Part shown: positions 33,411 through 44,991 of the stretch, piece after piece
How positions within the stretch are numbered: the first letter of the stretch is position 1
Layout: the number at the start of each line of letters is the position of its first letter
NCBI GenBank assembly: GCA_002150815.3
Contig: NDFF03000398.1
Coordinates: forward strand, 520,014-584,013
Direction: 5' to 3'
From: Grammothele lineata
Taxonomy: Eukaryota > Basidiomycota > Agaricomycetes > Polyporales > Polyporaceae
Length of the DNA stretch: 64,000 nt
The notes under the pieces: generated by a model
Database searches by the model: none
What the model saw: only the letters and a program-made list of their open reading frames with translations
What the model was told of the DNA's origin: nothing
Made by a program: the position numbers and the translations under genes

Positions 33411-36400
33411 TCACCACCCCGCATAGTGATAATCGTCCGCCCAACTCCGATTCCTCGCCACCCGCCTCCGCTTCTCCTCCTCCTCCTCAACCTCCCCCTG
33501 CCTCCCCCCCTCCCCGGAAACCGTCGTGAGCGGCCTCAACCCTCCCCCGAGCCCCCCAGCTGCGCCCCCAGACCCGCGCCGCCCAGTCATGTTCGCCCGA
33601 CTGACCTGCCGCTCCCAGAGCAAGTTCCGCCGGAGGCTCTCCGACAGCTCCGTCTGCAGCATCTGTCGGCGCGTCGTCCGCGGGGTCATTGGGGGAGCTG
33701 GCGCGGGGAGGTTGTACGGGTGGCTGAGCGGTATAGGCGCCGTTGCGACCGTATGCAGCTGAGGAGGATGCGGGCGGGTATGCGCGAGCGCGCTCGCTGG
33801 TGGGGCTTGTTGCTGCTGAGCCTGTCGTTGCGCCTGCTGGTGCTGTTGAGCCTGCTGCGACAAAAGCCCCTGCTCAGAGGGGCGCCGCCGATGAGGGCCC
33901 GCGAGCGCCGCGAGCTTCCGCTGCGCGAGGCTCTTCGACACCTGGATCGTGTCGTCCGGGTTCTCGTCCTCCGTGTCCGTCTCCTCCATCTCCTCGCCCT
34001 GCGGCCGGCCCTTCGGCCTGTACCCCTGTCTCGCGTCGCCCCGCTGCTGATGCTGGGGAGGGGGATGAGAAGGCTGCGACGGCCCGGCCAGGCCGGAGGA
34101 CGACCGGACAGACGTCGAGGGCGCCTCCGCCGTGACCTGCGCAGCGAGCGGGACCGCGACCGTGCTCTTGCTCATCTGCAGCATCGGCGCGACCCCGCCC
34201 CTCCCCAGCGCCGTCACGTCCTGCGTCGACCGCGTCGACCGGTACGGATGGTTCGGGGGGAAGATGTTCGGGTCCGGGTTCAGCAGCTGCGAGAGCAGCC
34301 CCGAGCGCGTCCGCGCGAGGTTCGAGTACGACCTTCGTGGCACCTTGGCGAACATGTCTCGCTGCCGCTGCGCCTCTGCCGCGGCGGCGCGCAGCTCCTC
34401 CGCTTTGGCTGCTTCCGCCGCACGCGCCTTCTCCCGCGCCTTGCGTGCGCGTGGGCTCAGGCTCGGGCTGCGCGCCTCTGCCCCGCCGCCGCCGGTACTG
34501 TCGTCCGACGCCCACTCGGAGTCGTCCTCGGTGTCCGTCGTCTCGTACTCGGACGAGGTGCTGATCACGATCCCGCGTCGCTGCTGCGAGGGCCCGGCGC
34601 CGTTCGCCTTGGGTGCGCCAGAACCAGTTGTCGTCGTCGCTGCGCGTCCGGAGCTCGACTTCGACTTCGTCGACGGAGCCGGAGGAGGACTGGTGACGCG
34701 TGCCTTGCTCGACTCGCCCCGCCTCTTCTCCTCCTTCTCCTTCGGCTTCTCTTTCTCCTTCTCTCTCTCCTTCTCCCTCTCCTTCTCCCTCTCCCTCTCC
34801 CGAGCCTCCTCGACAAGCCCGGCGGTCGGAGCGGCCCTGTTAGACCCGTTCGACGACACCGAGCCGATATTGAACATCGCCGCCTTCTCCTTCTTCGCCT
34901 CTTTCGCCTCCCTCGTCTCCTTCGTCTCCTTCGTCTCGCCCTCCTTCCCCTCTGCAGCCTGCACGATGCCCGTAAACTTCTTCGCCGACGTCGTCCGTCC
35001 CCCGTGCGAGTGCATACGCTGCATCACCGGCCTCGCGGGCATGTGCGCCGACTTGCCCTTCCTCACCGGCCCGGGGCGTGTACCCTGTCGCTTCGCTGCG
35101 CCTGCGGCGGAAGCGGTGGCGGAAGCGGTGGCACTTGGGGCGGCGGCTTCGGAGCGCACCTGGCTCGACCCGGCGCTGCTCGCGCTGCGCGCCCCGACGC
35201 TGTGCTCGCGCTCGCGCTCCCGAGACTCGTCCCGTCCGCGGCTTTGCATGACCTCCGGGGACTCGGCGAGGACTCCTGGGGTCTTCGTGTCGATATCGGA
35301 ATGACCGTCGTGTTCCGAGCGGGACGGCGAAGGGAGAGGTGAGTCGGGCGAGCCCGCGTCGTGCAGGAAGAACCGACCGGCCGTCGTAGATGAGAGAACC
35401 GCATCCGCCTGAGGCGGCCTCGCTGCCGATAGCATGGACGTTGGACGGTCTTGCTGGTGCGGCCTCGCTGCGGGGCCGAGACCGGGGCCCGCGAGAGCTG
35501 GCGGCTTGCCTGCGGTGAGACCGGACAGGGGCGCCGAGACGAGCGCGCGCGCGGGTAGGGGTGGGAGGAGCAGGGCAGACGGCTGGGCGGCTACCGGAGG
35601 AGGGTGGGATATGTTCGGGGTCGCGGGCGGTGTCGGATGTGGGGTCGGATTGACGACCACGACACGGGGAAACGATGCGTTCTGCGGGGGCGGGGGCGTC
35701 GCGGGCAGTTGTACAGTCGGGAGAGGGCTGGGGAGGAGAGGCCGGGGCTGCGCGATCCGGGGAGCAGGAGCGGGACGGGTCGCTTTCTCGCTGTCGACGT
35801 CGACCTTCTGGGAGGAAATGTCGAGTATGATTTTACCGACGCCGAGGCTGGAATGTGAATGTGACTTGACGCGCTCCATGGGTGCGCTCGCGGTGCTGAG
35901 GCGACGGCCTGCGGTCATAACGGTGGCCGCAGAGTGCTGCGCATGCCAGGAATGCGCCACGGAAATATCAGGCGAGGGCGAGAGGGACGGATGGGGCAGT
36001 TGCGCTGTGGGGAAGAGTTCTATGAGCACAACGGTCCGCTAAATCCGACCGAAGAAATTAAGCGAGCCAAGACTCACCTTGCTGGGCGACGAGACCATCT
36101 TCCGATACGGGCGTGATGGGGGACGGACTCCTCTTCTCAGAGAAGGAAGGGGAGAGGGTTCCGGGGGAAGAGGAGGGGGAGGACTGGGCAGAGGCCATCT
36201 CGCGATACCAGAGGCGCCAGGAGATATTCTCTAGGCGACGACCGTCCTTGAGAGATTCCTTGCACTTTGTGAAGACTAGGAGGCAAAAAGACAAAGAAAT
36301 GAGCAGACGAAACAACAAGTGAAGAAGAAGCGGATACGCACGAGCCCAAAGGCCGAAAAGGGCGTCCTCTCCTTCGAGGTCCTTGACGGCATCGGCGGCG

Positions 36401-36435
36401 ACGGAGAGGATGGGAGAGGGGAAGTGTGAGACCAT
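33411..36435 (-). CDS. Mks1-like protein (DUF1752 plus DUF3295)
   Basis: Exons 36435..36342, 36275..36078 and 36019..33411 give 966 aa. The N-terminus carries the DUF1752 helix LFTKCKESLKDGRRLENISW, recovered only after the 66-nt phase-1 intron is removed. The middle is disordered, with a Glu/Lys/Arg repeat near 34735–34803. The C-terminal DUF3295 hallmarks are clear: KVPRRSYSNLARTRSGLLSQ, LNPDPNIFPPNHPYRS, ELSESLRRNLLWERQVSRAN and the end SWADDYHYAGW. This domain pair occurs in yeast Mks1, a cytoplasmic regulator linking TORC1/nitrogen and retrograde signalling; the orthology is likely, not proven. The stop TGA overlaps a GTGAGT, so a further 3' intron cannot be excluded. Confidence 0.78.
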
Positions 36436-39400
36436 GATAAAAGGAGATGGCAGGGTGAAAGCAAGATGAGTAGAATTACACAAGAGAAAGAGCGCAAGTC
36501 AGGAGCAGGAAAGCAAAGCAATGGGTGTTGGATGTAGAGCGTTTGCGGGGAGAGATGAAGGATGTGGGTCGGATGTGGGGGAACGCCCGGGTGGAAGAGA
36601 GGGAGAGAGCGAGGGGATGGATGGGTTGAGGGTGGTGTAGTGGGTGGTTGCGGTGGTCAGGATGTACGGAGCAGCCTGACGGCGTCCGCGGGGGGACGGT
36701 CGAGGGAGGGGGACGTCGGGGGGGAGGAAGAGGAGGAGACGGACGGGCAGGGACGTAGAGGACAGTGATCAAGGAGCGAGGGCGCGCCAGGGTCGACCCC
36801 GGCCGGCGGGCGCTTGCGCTCGCACTCGGTCGCAGGGAACGGGCCGGGCGCCGGAAGAGCAACAGACCGCAACAGCAGCCCGTCCCATGTCGTTTACCCG
36901 TCCATCCGATCCGGCCCAGTCCGACAGCCATCCGCGCGCCGGGAAAGGTGAGCTGGTTCAGGCCGGTTCGGACGGGTCCCGGTGCGGCGCAGCCCCGGGA
37001 AGGGCAGGAGGGCCGATCTCAAGCGGATCACATGCCCGGGGGGTGTCCCGCCTCGCTCCCGCATGACCGTCCTCGTTGCCCGCTCCGACGCCCAGTTCGC
37101 CAACGTTCGAACGGTGGACGCGCTCCCACTTGTTCGCCTCGGTCCTCGACAAGTTCGTACGCCGCCAACACATGACCTCCTCCTTCCCCAGTTGCTCACC
37201 CGTCGTGCTCCGGTCGTACCATCCGTCTCCATATAACGCCCACGCGCTATCTCTTCCCGTCGTTGGGACCGCCAGCGTCGTCGACGTCGCTACTGGCCAC
37301 CCTTAATGCGGCCATCGACGCGCCCGTGCCTACCTACGCCTCTTCGCGGGCGATCCGCGAGATATCGACTACATCAGCTCCCCACGTTCGCTGGGGTATC
37401 TATGATCATCGCTCCCGCCTTAGCGCACTTACCACATCGCCCCGCACGCTCCCGCACCTCCGTCCGTCCGAACCCACAGCGAAGCTCCCGTCGGACGGCG
37501 ATCGCTCCCTTGTGATACCCCTGGCGCCCGTCTTCCAAGTGAAAGGGTTTGCACGGACATAGAACAAGAACATACCATGCATGGCCCTCGCCCGCTGGCC
37601 TACATCGTCGGCAACCTACCGCTTCTCATATGAAGACCGGGACTGAATGGGCCTGTGCGCGCAACGTGCCTTGGTTTCCATACTGCCCACCGCCCCACTC
37701 CCCTCGGGTGTCGGCATGCGCGGCGCACAGCTGCATTGCCAACCCGAGCCAACTCGCCGATCACCACCCTCCTCCTGAGAGGACCTGAATACGGCATTCG
37801 GGACAACGCGGGTCCTGGGGTCGACGTCTCCCATTCTTCGCTCGCCGCTACCCCGCCCGGTGTGCCATGTACTGCGAAACGACAGGGAGCTGTGGGTCTC
37901 TTCACGCACTGCGGTGACGCGCGTAACCACGCCTCTCGCGCGTCATTGAACCGCTCGTCCAGGTCGCTCTGAACCATACCTCGTGTGAATCGGTCGCGCA
38001 GACCTCGTGAACAGCAACGCTGCAGGACCTAACCTCCTACGCGCGGCGTCGGACTTACCACCCCACACCCCGCAGGACCCTGCAGCCTCGCGCCACGACG
38101 TGTTGTGCTGGAGAGCGCTCGATCCAAGAGGGTGTAACATGGGAAGTTCTTAACGGAATCACATCCACTGTGTCAGCAATTGTAGGTCCGCGCCTGCGCT
38201 GCCACCGTCGCTTCTCTAACCCTTCTCTACTGTTGCTCGCCGTCGAAGTTCGTTTGTTCGTACAGCCATGCTCTTCATCTCCTACCACTGTAGGTAGTGG
38301 GACGCAACGCTACGCTGATGCTAACATGGCGAGATCGTACGAACACGACCAACAATTCCAGAGAGAATTCACGAGACACCCGGGATGTGGGTCCAGGCGC
38401 AGCCACCGTCCAGACTTCTCAAGATTCTCCGCTGTGATGCGACAGTGAACGGCGCGTCGCGTCAGGCCTACGGCCAAAATCGATGTCGGACTTCGTCATG
38501 CATAACGTTGAGTATGAACCGACGCACGCCCAACATCTGCTACTCCTTCCGCGGGCGCTCTTGCGGCTTTCGTATCCTCGAGATGCTAGCAAAGACACCT
38601 ATGCGCACGGCGCACGCCGGATCGAACCGATCGTCCACTCTCATCCAAACCGCCTCCCCCTAATAACACGAGATACCTGCGCCCCGGGGCGCGTCGTGAA
38701 CGTTTGAACGTTCTCTCCGGGGAAGCAAACACCTATTCCCGGCGGCACAGAAATTCTCAGACTCATCGCCGCCTCCGATGCCCCTCTCCGCGAGCGACTC
38801 GTCCTACGACGTGCGCGCAGCTGTACATATATGTTTCAGTTCGAGACACCCCTATCCTCTCGAACACCGCACGGCGCGGTCCCGGCGCCCCTCTCTTCCC
38901 ATTCTGCGCGGCGCACGCCCTTGGCTTAGGGCTATGTGCGTAGTAACTCTCCCCTCGGCATTGGACAGGAACTCGCCGCATGCCTTGTCCTCCAATCATC
39001 TCCGCTGCACTTGAGTCTTGCTTAGCCCTTAGGCCTTAGGGGCCCTGCACGTCCGCGATCGCGTGTGGCACGCGCATATGCTTCCGCGCAGCAGATCCGC
39101 GCCTCCGCGCCTCCGCCCGACGATCGATATGTCGACGTGCGCGCCACGCGAGCAAGAGGAGGGAGCTCGGCGCAGCGCCGTGGTGCCTGAACCGTTCTCG
39201 CGCGGCGCTTATACCGGCCGTACATGATGCATGACGGTTTCCAGCATGCGGATGGTTGGAACGTTTCAGTTCGCGGCTGTTGCGGAGGCAAATTTCTGTC
39301 TTGCGCTAATTAGCTGGCATGTTTTTTCTTCCTCTTGGGACCCTGTGTACTTACTGGCACTCATCGGAATGAGCATGTGAATATTTCTGGCGCGCAGGGT

Positions 39401-41252
39401 CGGAAGTCGGTGCGCGCCGATTGGGGAGCGAACGCGCACCGGAGTCAACTTTCCTCGCGATCGTCTCGGTGAGCACAGTTGTGCGTCTGCTGCTTTCGCT
39501 GCTCTAACCGCTTCACAAGGGCTTCACGCCCACCTGCGACGTTCCTCGTTCCCCGGCAGCGGAGTGTCCAAGAGTCCAAGACTCAACACCTTCCCCCAAT
39601 CCCGGCTCTAGACCCCGCCTTTCCTGTGCGGTGTGCACACAAACGCCCACCGCCGCCATCGTCGGCCGCCGCCCGCCTCGCGCGCATCGCGAGGCAGGCG
39701 CGTCGTGATGCGCGAGGCGGGCCCGGAATACTTACACATGTACGCGCGCGAGACCGGCCGGATGGTACCTTTGCGGATCCTATGGAGGAGCGCGGAGGCG
39801 TCCACAACGGAACGCGATGGTGAGTTGCGCTGCTGGACCAGGGCGACTTGAAGCCGAATTGTGCTGGAATTTGTGAGTGTGAGTGAAGATGTCGTGTTCC
39901 GAGGCTAGACCCAGCTCAATGGAGGACTCGCCGTCGCCGGCCGCTGATGCAACGCCCTGGGCCCCCCGCGCATTCCGTTATTGACCTCCATGTATGTACA
40001 GCTTACCAACTTTCCAGAGGCAAGACAGCGGAGAGCTTCTAACCTGCCAACCTGGAAGCCCGCCGCCCCCGATCGAGAGCCGCATGACGTCATTTTCCGT
40101 CCGTACATGTTCTGCCCCAGACGGCCTTCTGCAGATTCCAGACTTCCGCCTTCCATGTACTTTCCTCTTTCCGCCTTCCCCAATATTAATGATCCAATAC
40201 ACCTTCCCCGATGCACCTTCCAGCAACGGAGCCGAGCTCGGAGCCTGCCGTCCTCCCCCAGTTCCCTTCTTGGCAACGCACTTGCTTGCGAGTGTGCATT
40301 GCATTCGGATTTTACGGCTTTTGACGCGTACGGACGGATGGACGGACTGAGGCTTCCCCGAGGCTGCAGACCCCCGTCCGCACGCACGTTCGCGTCGACG
40401 GCATCTCACGCCGCCTCCATCTCCAGAGCCGAGAGGCCCGAGAGACCAAAGGCTCCTTGGCCTTGGTTCCCCGGGGTCTCGGGGGAGGCGCGGGCCCGTC
40501 TGGTTCGGGGAGGTGGAGGGACTTCTGTGGGCGTGTGGGGTCAGGACGTTTCGGATGTGGGGTCTTCTAGTGCGACTCGGAAGTTTGCGTGTGGGGGAGC
40601 GCGGGGGGCGGAGGTTCGGAGGCGACGCGCACGACGAAGTGCACTGGGGTCGCGGAAGCTTCCCTGGGCAAACGGAGGGACGGGGCGCGGAGGCGGAGGC
40701 GGATGGGAGCGGGAGCGGAGCGCTCAAGGTTAACGCTGCGTGATGTGTGTAAGGGTCAGCTATAGCGTCCTCACGCGTAGGTCCTGTTGACTCGAACGTC
40801 GACAGAGACTCCCCCAACAGCAACCAGGCCCTGTCCAGCCAAAAGCTAAAGCCCGAAACAGTTCTTCGTAAAGTACATTACCTGCAGTATACGCATATAC
40901 ACACTCTTACCCACCTCGATAGCCCCCAACGAACGACCCTCAACAACCCACACCTACGCCCACGCCCACCTCCTCCCACTTCCAGTTAAGTGACATCATA
41001 CATCATAAACAGCACGACAGCAGCCCCAGTAGAGGTTGAAGTAAAAATACACGTGCGAGGACACCTGGTGATACATACACACATAACACGCTATGCACTG
41101 AAGACGGCTATAAACACTAAGTGATAAAGCACCCCCCTTTACGCGAAGGAGGGGAGGGAAATGGCAGCACGCGCGTGCGCCGTAGCGCAGGGCAAAACGT
41201 GCCGGATTTTGTGTCCACGCCTGCGTATGGGAGTGGGCGTGGAGGGCGGGGC
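36436..41252. other. 4.8-kb gene-poor region
   Basis: No open frame shows homology, good codon structure or consistent splicing on either strand. The part next to 36435 is presumably the Mks1-like promoter and leader, and that next to 41253 the Sfp1-like 3' flank. No tRNA, LTR or repeated gene fragment was recognised. It could hold non-coding RNA or a fast-evolving gene. Confidence 0.45.
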
Positions 41253-43251
41253 TCACGACGAAGGTGTCGCGGGCAACGGCGGCGGGCGGGAGGGCTGTAC
41301 TGAGGAAGGGACAGGCCCGCGCGGGCGCGCGTCGGCGTTCGTGCAGGTGCCTTTCTCGAGGTGGTACTTGAGCCCGTTTGGGTTGAGGTATGACTGTATG
41401 ATTGGTTAGCAAGTGTGGGATGTGCGAGGGGGAGGGATAGGCCCTGACCTTCGTGCAACCCGGGTGCTGTGGGGAAGGAGAGGAGGCGTCAGTCACGGTT
41501 TCGGTTTCATGAACAGAAGATACGAAGGAGAGAGCGGAAAGCGAGAAGCTAGTGCCGGAACGCGCCCCACGATGACGCGCTGCGGGTGGATTGCACCAGT
41601 GTGCACCCGGCGCCCTCTCCAGCACACGACCACGAGCGGGGAGCGGGAGCCACGAGCGCGCGGAACCGCTCCCGTTCCAAGCTCCCCGTCGCAGTTAGAC
41701 ACGCCCCGCGGGGAGCCGTGGGATGGGTGGAGGAGGAGTGGCGCGCCTGTCTGAGAGGCGCGACGCGAAGCGAAGCTGGGGCGAGTGCACCCGGTGCAGC
41801 GCGTCCGCGTCTGCGCGGGACTCGTGCAAACGGACGCACCGGGGCACACGCGCCGTGCCCCACAGACCAGAGCCACAGATAATACCCGCAGTGGATGGGT
41901 ACACGCGCAAGGAGGACAAATGGTATACATCCGCATCCACTGAGGACGCGGCGGTACGTCATCGCTCGGGCGTGCGTCCGCCTGCAATCCATGCGCGTAG
42001 GACACACGAGAGGAGGGAAGGCACGCCAGTGCGCGTCTCTCCGGCCATACGCACTCGTACCTGCCCCCGGAACGCGCACGAACTTGAACACTCAAACGTT
42101 CGAACGCGTCCAAGGGGGCACGGAAGCAGTAACGAGCGCAGGGCGCAGACGCGTGTGGCCCAGACACGGTACTGGACTTCACACGCGGCCGCGCCCGTGC
42201 TGTCAGACTCGCTCGCTCGCTCGTCTCGGCACACGCGTAGCAGTACCTCTCAAAGGACACGAGAAAGCTTTAGAGAGGAAGGGAAACTCACAGGACACTT
42301 GAACCCCCGCTCGCGCCCGTCGCGCCTCCGCGGGGTATGCGCCGCGCCCGACGCGTGCGTGTGCGAGCGCTCGGGCGTGCGCGCGAGCGGGCGGCTCCAG
42401 CCCGCGCTTGCATGTTCGCGGGTGCGGTCGCGTTCGCGCGCGGCGAGGCGCGGGTAGCCCTGCGCGTGCGGGTGGGAGTGGGGGTGCTTCGTGGAGGTGC
42501 GGTGTGGCCCGGTCGAAGGTGTGCGGGCCTCGGGTAGGTCATACGCGTCTACGGAGCGCTCGAACGGGAGCGCGGGGGGCGTGCGCGAGCGGGGCAAGGT
42601 GGGCTGGACGGTGAAGAGCGCGGGGGGGAGGCAGAGGGGCTCGCCGAGGTGTGGTGAGGAGGATGCCGAGGATGAGCTGGAGGCGGTGGCGGAGGAGGGT
42701 GCGGAGAGAGGTGAGAGAGGTGACGCGAGGGGGTATGTGTGGTCGGAGATGTGGAGGGCGGCGAGGTCGAGTTGGGGGAGCGAGTGGGCGGCGCTGGGGC
42801 GCGCAAGGGAAGAGGGCGCGAGTGGAGGGTCGGGTTGGGGGTAGCTGAGGATGTAGGCGGCGCCGGTTTGGGGAGGGGAGGTGTAGGCCGGGTTCGGGTA
42901 GGTGTGGTGTGTGTCAAATGGAACAAGCGGGAGGACGTGGGCATCCTCAAAGTGCTCGAGGAGACGATGGAGGTCGGGGAGCTTCTGGCCGCAGCAAGCA
43001 AAGTCGGAACACTGTATCAAGTTAGCGATTGGTGATAGTAAGAGGTAAAGGACGACGCACGAAGGATTGGTGCAGCATAGATGGGTCGGCGTAGGGATCG
43101 AAGAAGACGTCCGAGACAGGCTCGGGCGAGGCGGAAGAGAGAATGTCGAAGGGCACAGAGGGCGCGTAGCTGTTTATGAAACGGTCAGTCACAAAACCAT
43201 GGGTATATGCGCGTGAACGGGGACGCACTCGAAAGCGTCGTAGGACTGCAT
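41253..43251 (-). CDS. Sfp1-like C2H2-type zinc-finger protein
   Basis: Exons 43251..43229, 43169..43061, 43011..42292, 41466..41449 and 41393..41253 give 336 aa. An N-terminal finger-like segment (CSDFACCGQKLPDLHRLLEH) is followed by a long Ser/Pro/His-rich region and a C-terminal finger FKCPHPGCTKSYLNPNGLKY with HLEKGTC after it, the layout of yeast Sfp1 and its fungal relatives. Sfp1 activates ribosomal-protein and ribosome-biogenesis genes under TORC1 control; whether this protein does so is inference. The C-terminal finger is spread over three exons: an 825-nt intron (41467..42291) and an 18-nt exon (HPGCTK) lie inside it. All splice sites are canonical and frames agree. Confidence 0.78.
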
Positions 43252-44991
43252 GGTGGAGGGAAAGGTGGGGCGAGGAAAGGAGAGGCGAGATGGATATAGG
43301 CCCGGAGCGGGGAATTTGTCAGAAGGGGAAGCGAGGGTGGAGGTGGGATGATTGTCAGGCGAGCAAGGATCGTCGGGAGGTAGATGACGGAGGGCGAGCG
43401 GGGACGGGTGGATATAAGTGGCTTGGGAGAAAGAGGACGAGAGTAGGCAGCGGAGGAGGATCATGTGCGGCCCGCGGCTGTGGCATCGCCGAGGTATCCC
43501 ACATCCACCGTCCCGCTCGAGCGGTCCCTCGACGCGCTCGCAACGCTGGTCCGGCGCGGCGCGGGCGAGGGACGATGACGACGGCGTGGAGAGCGCGGAC
43601 CCACCGTCCTCGAGTCCGGACATGGACGCCTTCGGCGGGCGCGTCCGCGGCTTCTGTCGGCTTCTGTCCTTGGCGCATCGTCTTCGACAGGGCTTCCCAC
43701 GCGACCCCGCCGCCGCCTGCTCCTCTGGGCGTAAGATTCCCCGGCGGATCCACTCGTCCCTCTCCTCCAACCACACCACCTCCCATATCAGGCAAAAGTG
43801 CATACCCGATCGCGCCCTCGCGATCTCTGTCCCGCTCGTCGTAGCACGTTCCCCGTCGTCCACCACGCCGCGCCCGTCTGCGAAGCTGTCCAGAATGGGC
43901 CCAGGGGGCCATGCTGGGGGGTTGTGCCGATGGCCGCCGGGGCTGAGAACGAAGAGCCCGAGTAGGCAGGGTGCCCGTCAGATTGCGTCTCGTCTCGGAG
44001 AATATGCTGCGCAGAGTTCGCCCTTCCCCGCGTTCTCCTCCTCGTCGGTCCGCCCGCGCACTGCGTCCGCGTCCGCTCCCGACACGTCGCGCCCAAGTAT
44101 AACCTACTCGCCCACGCACGGCACGAGCTCTCCGCACAGCTGACACCGCACGCGAGCGAACAAACGTTGTCGTGTCCGTATCCGGACGGGCCACCGCCTC
44201 GGCGGCTTCTGCCACGCCTCGGTAGCGTTCCCGGACGCCTTCTGTGGGTCATCCGTCCACACGATCTGGCGCCGCCGGCCAGAGACAGCACGGGGACGAT
44301 CCCCTTCATCCCGGCTGTCGTCCCGGTCCACCTCGCGTCGCTCGAGTTGTGCTTGCGTCACCTGCCGGGCGTGCTTCGTCGTCCTGTGATGTACGCGGTT
44401 TATACATAGTCTTGCGGTCAGGCCCGCGGATGCTCGCAGTCTGTCCCGAGCGTATGGCCCGCTATCATGATCGTGTAGGTGTCAGCTGCCACACGGAACT
44501 ACAATGTGTAGAGAAAGGCGACGCTTACGCTGAGGGCGACATCGTACTCGGCTAGTCCAGAGGGGTGATGAACGATTTTTGGGTTCCCAGGTGGTGCCAG
44601 AACGAATATGTTCATGTAAAATAAGTCTTGATGGGGTCGTACAGAGTACGCGCGCTATGTCACTGGGATCATAGTTCTCGACAGGCTTCGCAAGTGTGAG
44701 CGGTCACTAAAGTGCGAGCTAGTTAGCACGGCGAGCTGTGAGTGATATAGGGATTGCGTAGGGCGCAGGGCGGCGGCTAGCCTACGGCGGTCGCATTATG
44801 TAACCCGAAGGGTGACAGGTATTCGGGGTCCGGTCACCCCAAGCGGTCGGATGGGGTCCCGCTGCCACCCCGCCCTACCTCGCCAGACGCGTACAATCCC
44901 GCGCCGGACCTTCTGCACGGACAGGATTGACACAAGACTCATTGAGTGGACAACAGACGTATCCAAGGCGTGTCGCCGGCACAGACGCTAC
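43252..44991. other. 1.7-kb intergenic region
   Basis: It separates the Sfp1-like gene and the F-box gene at 44992, both on the minus strand. Overlapping frames near 43400–44300 on both strands are GC-driven and lack any recognised domain. A TATA-like GATATAAG occurs near 43411. Confidence 0.4.

Noticed and set aside
32378..33490. 370-codon minus-strand frame after the Mks1-like gene
   Set aside because: Low-complexity Ser/Arg/Leu sequence from CT-rich DNA, overlapping the end of the Mks1-like CDS; more likely 3' UTR.
33426..35342. 638-codon plus-strand open frame
   Set aside because: It is antisense to the Mks1-like gene, whose DUF3295 motifs lie on the minus strand. The open frame follows from Ser/Arg/Pro-rich codon use; it has no domain.
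39978..40823. Overlapping 250–281-codon frames on both strands
   Set aside because: Neither strand shows a domain, sensible splice structure or homologous neighbour; both are Arg/Pro/Ser-rich.
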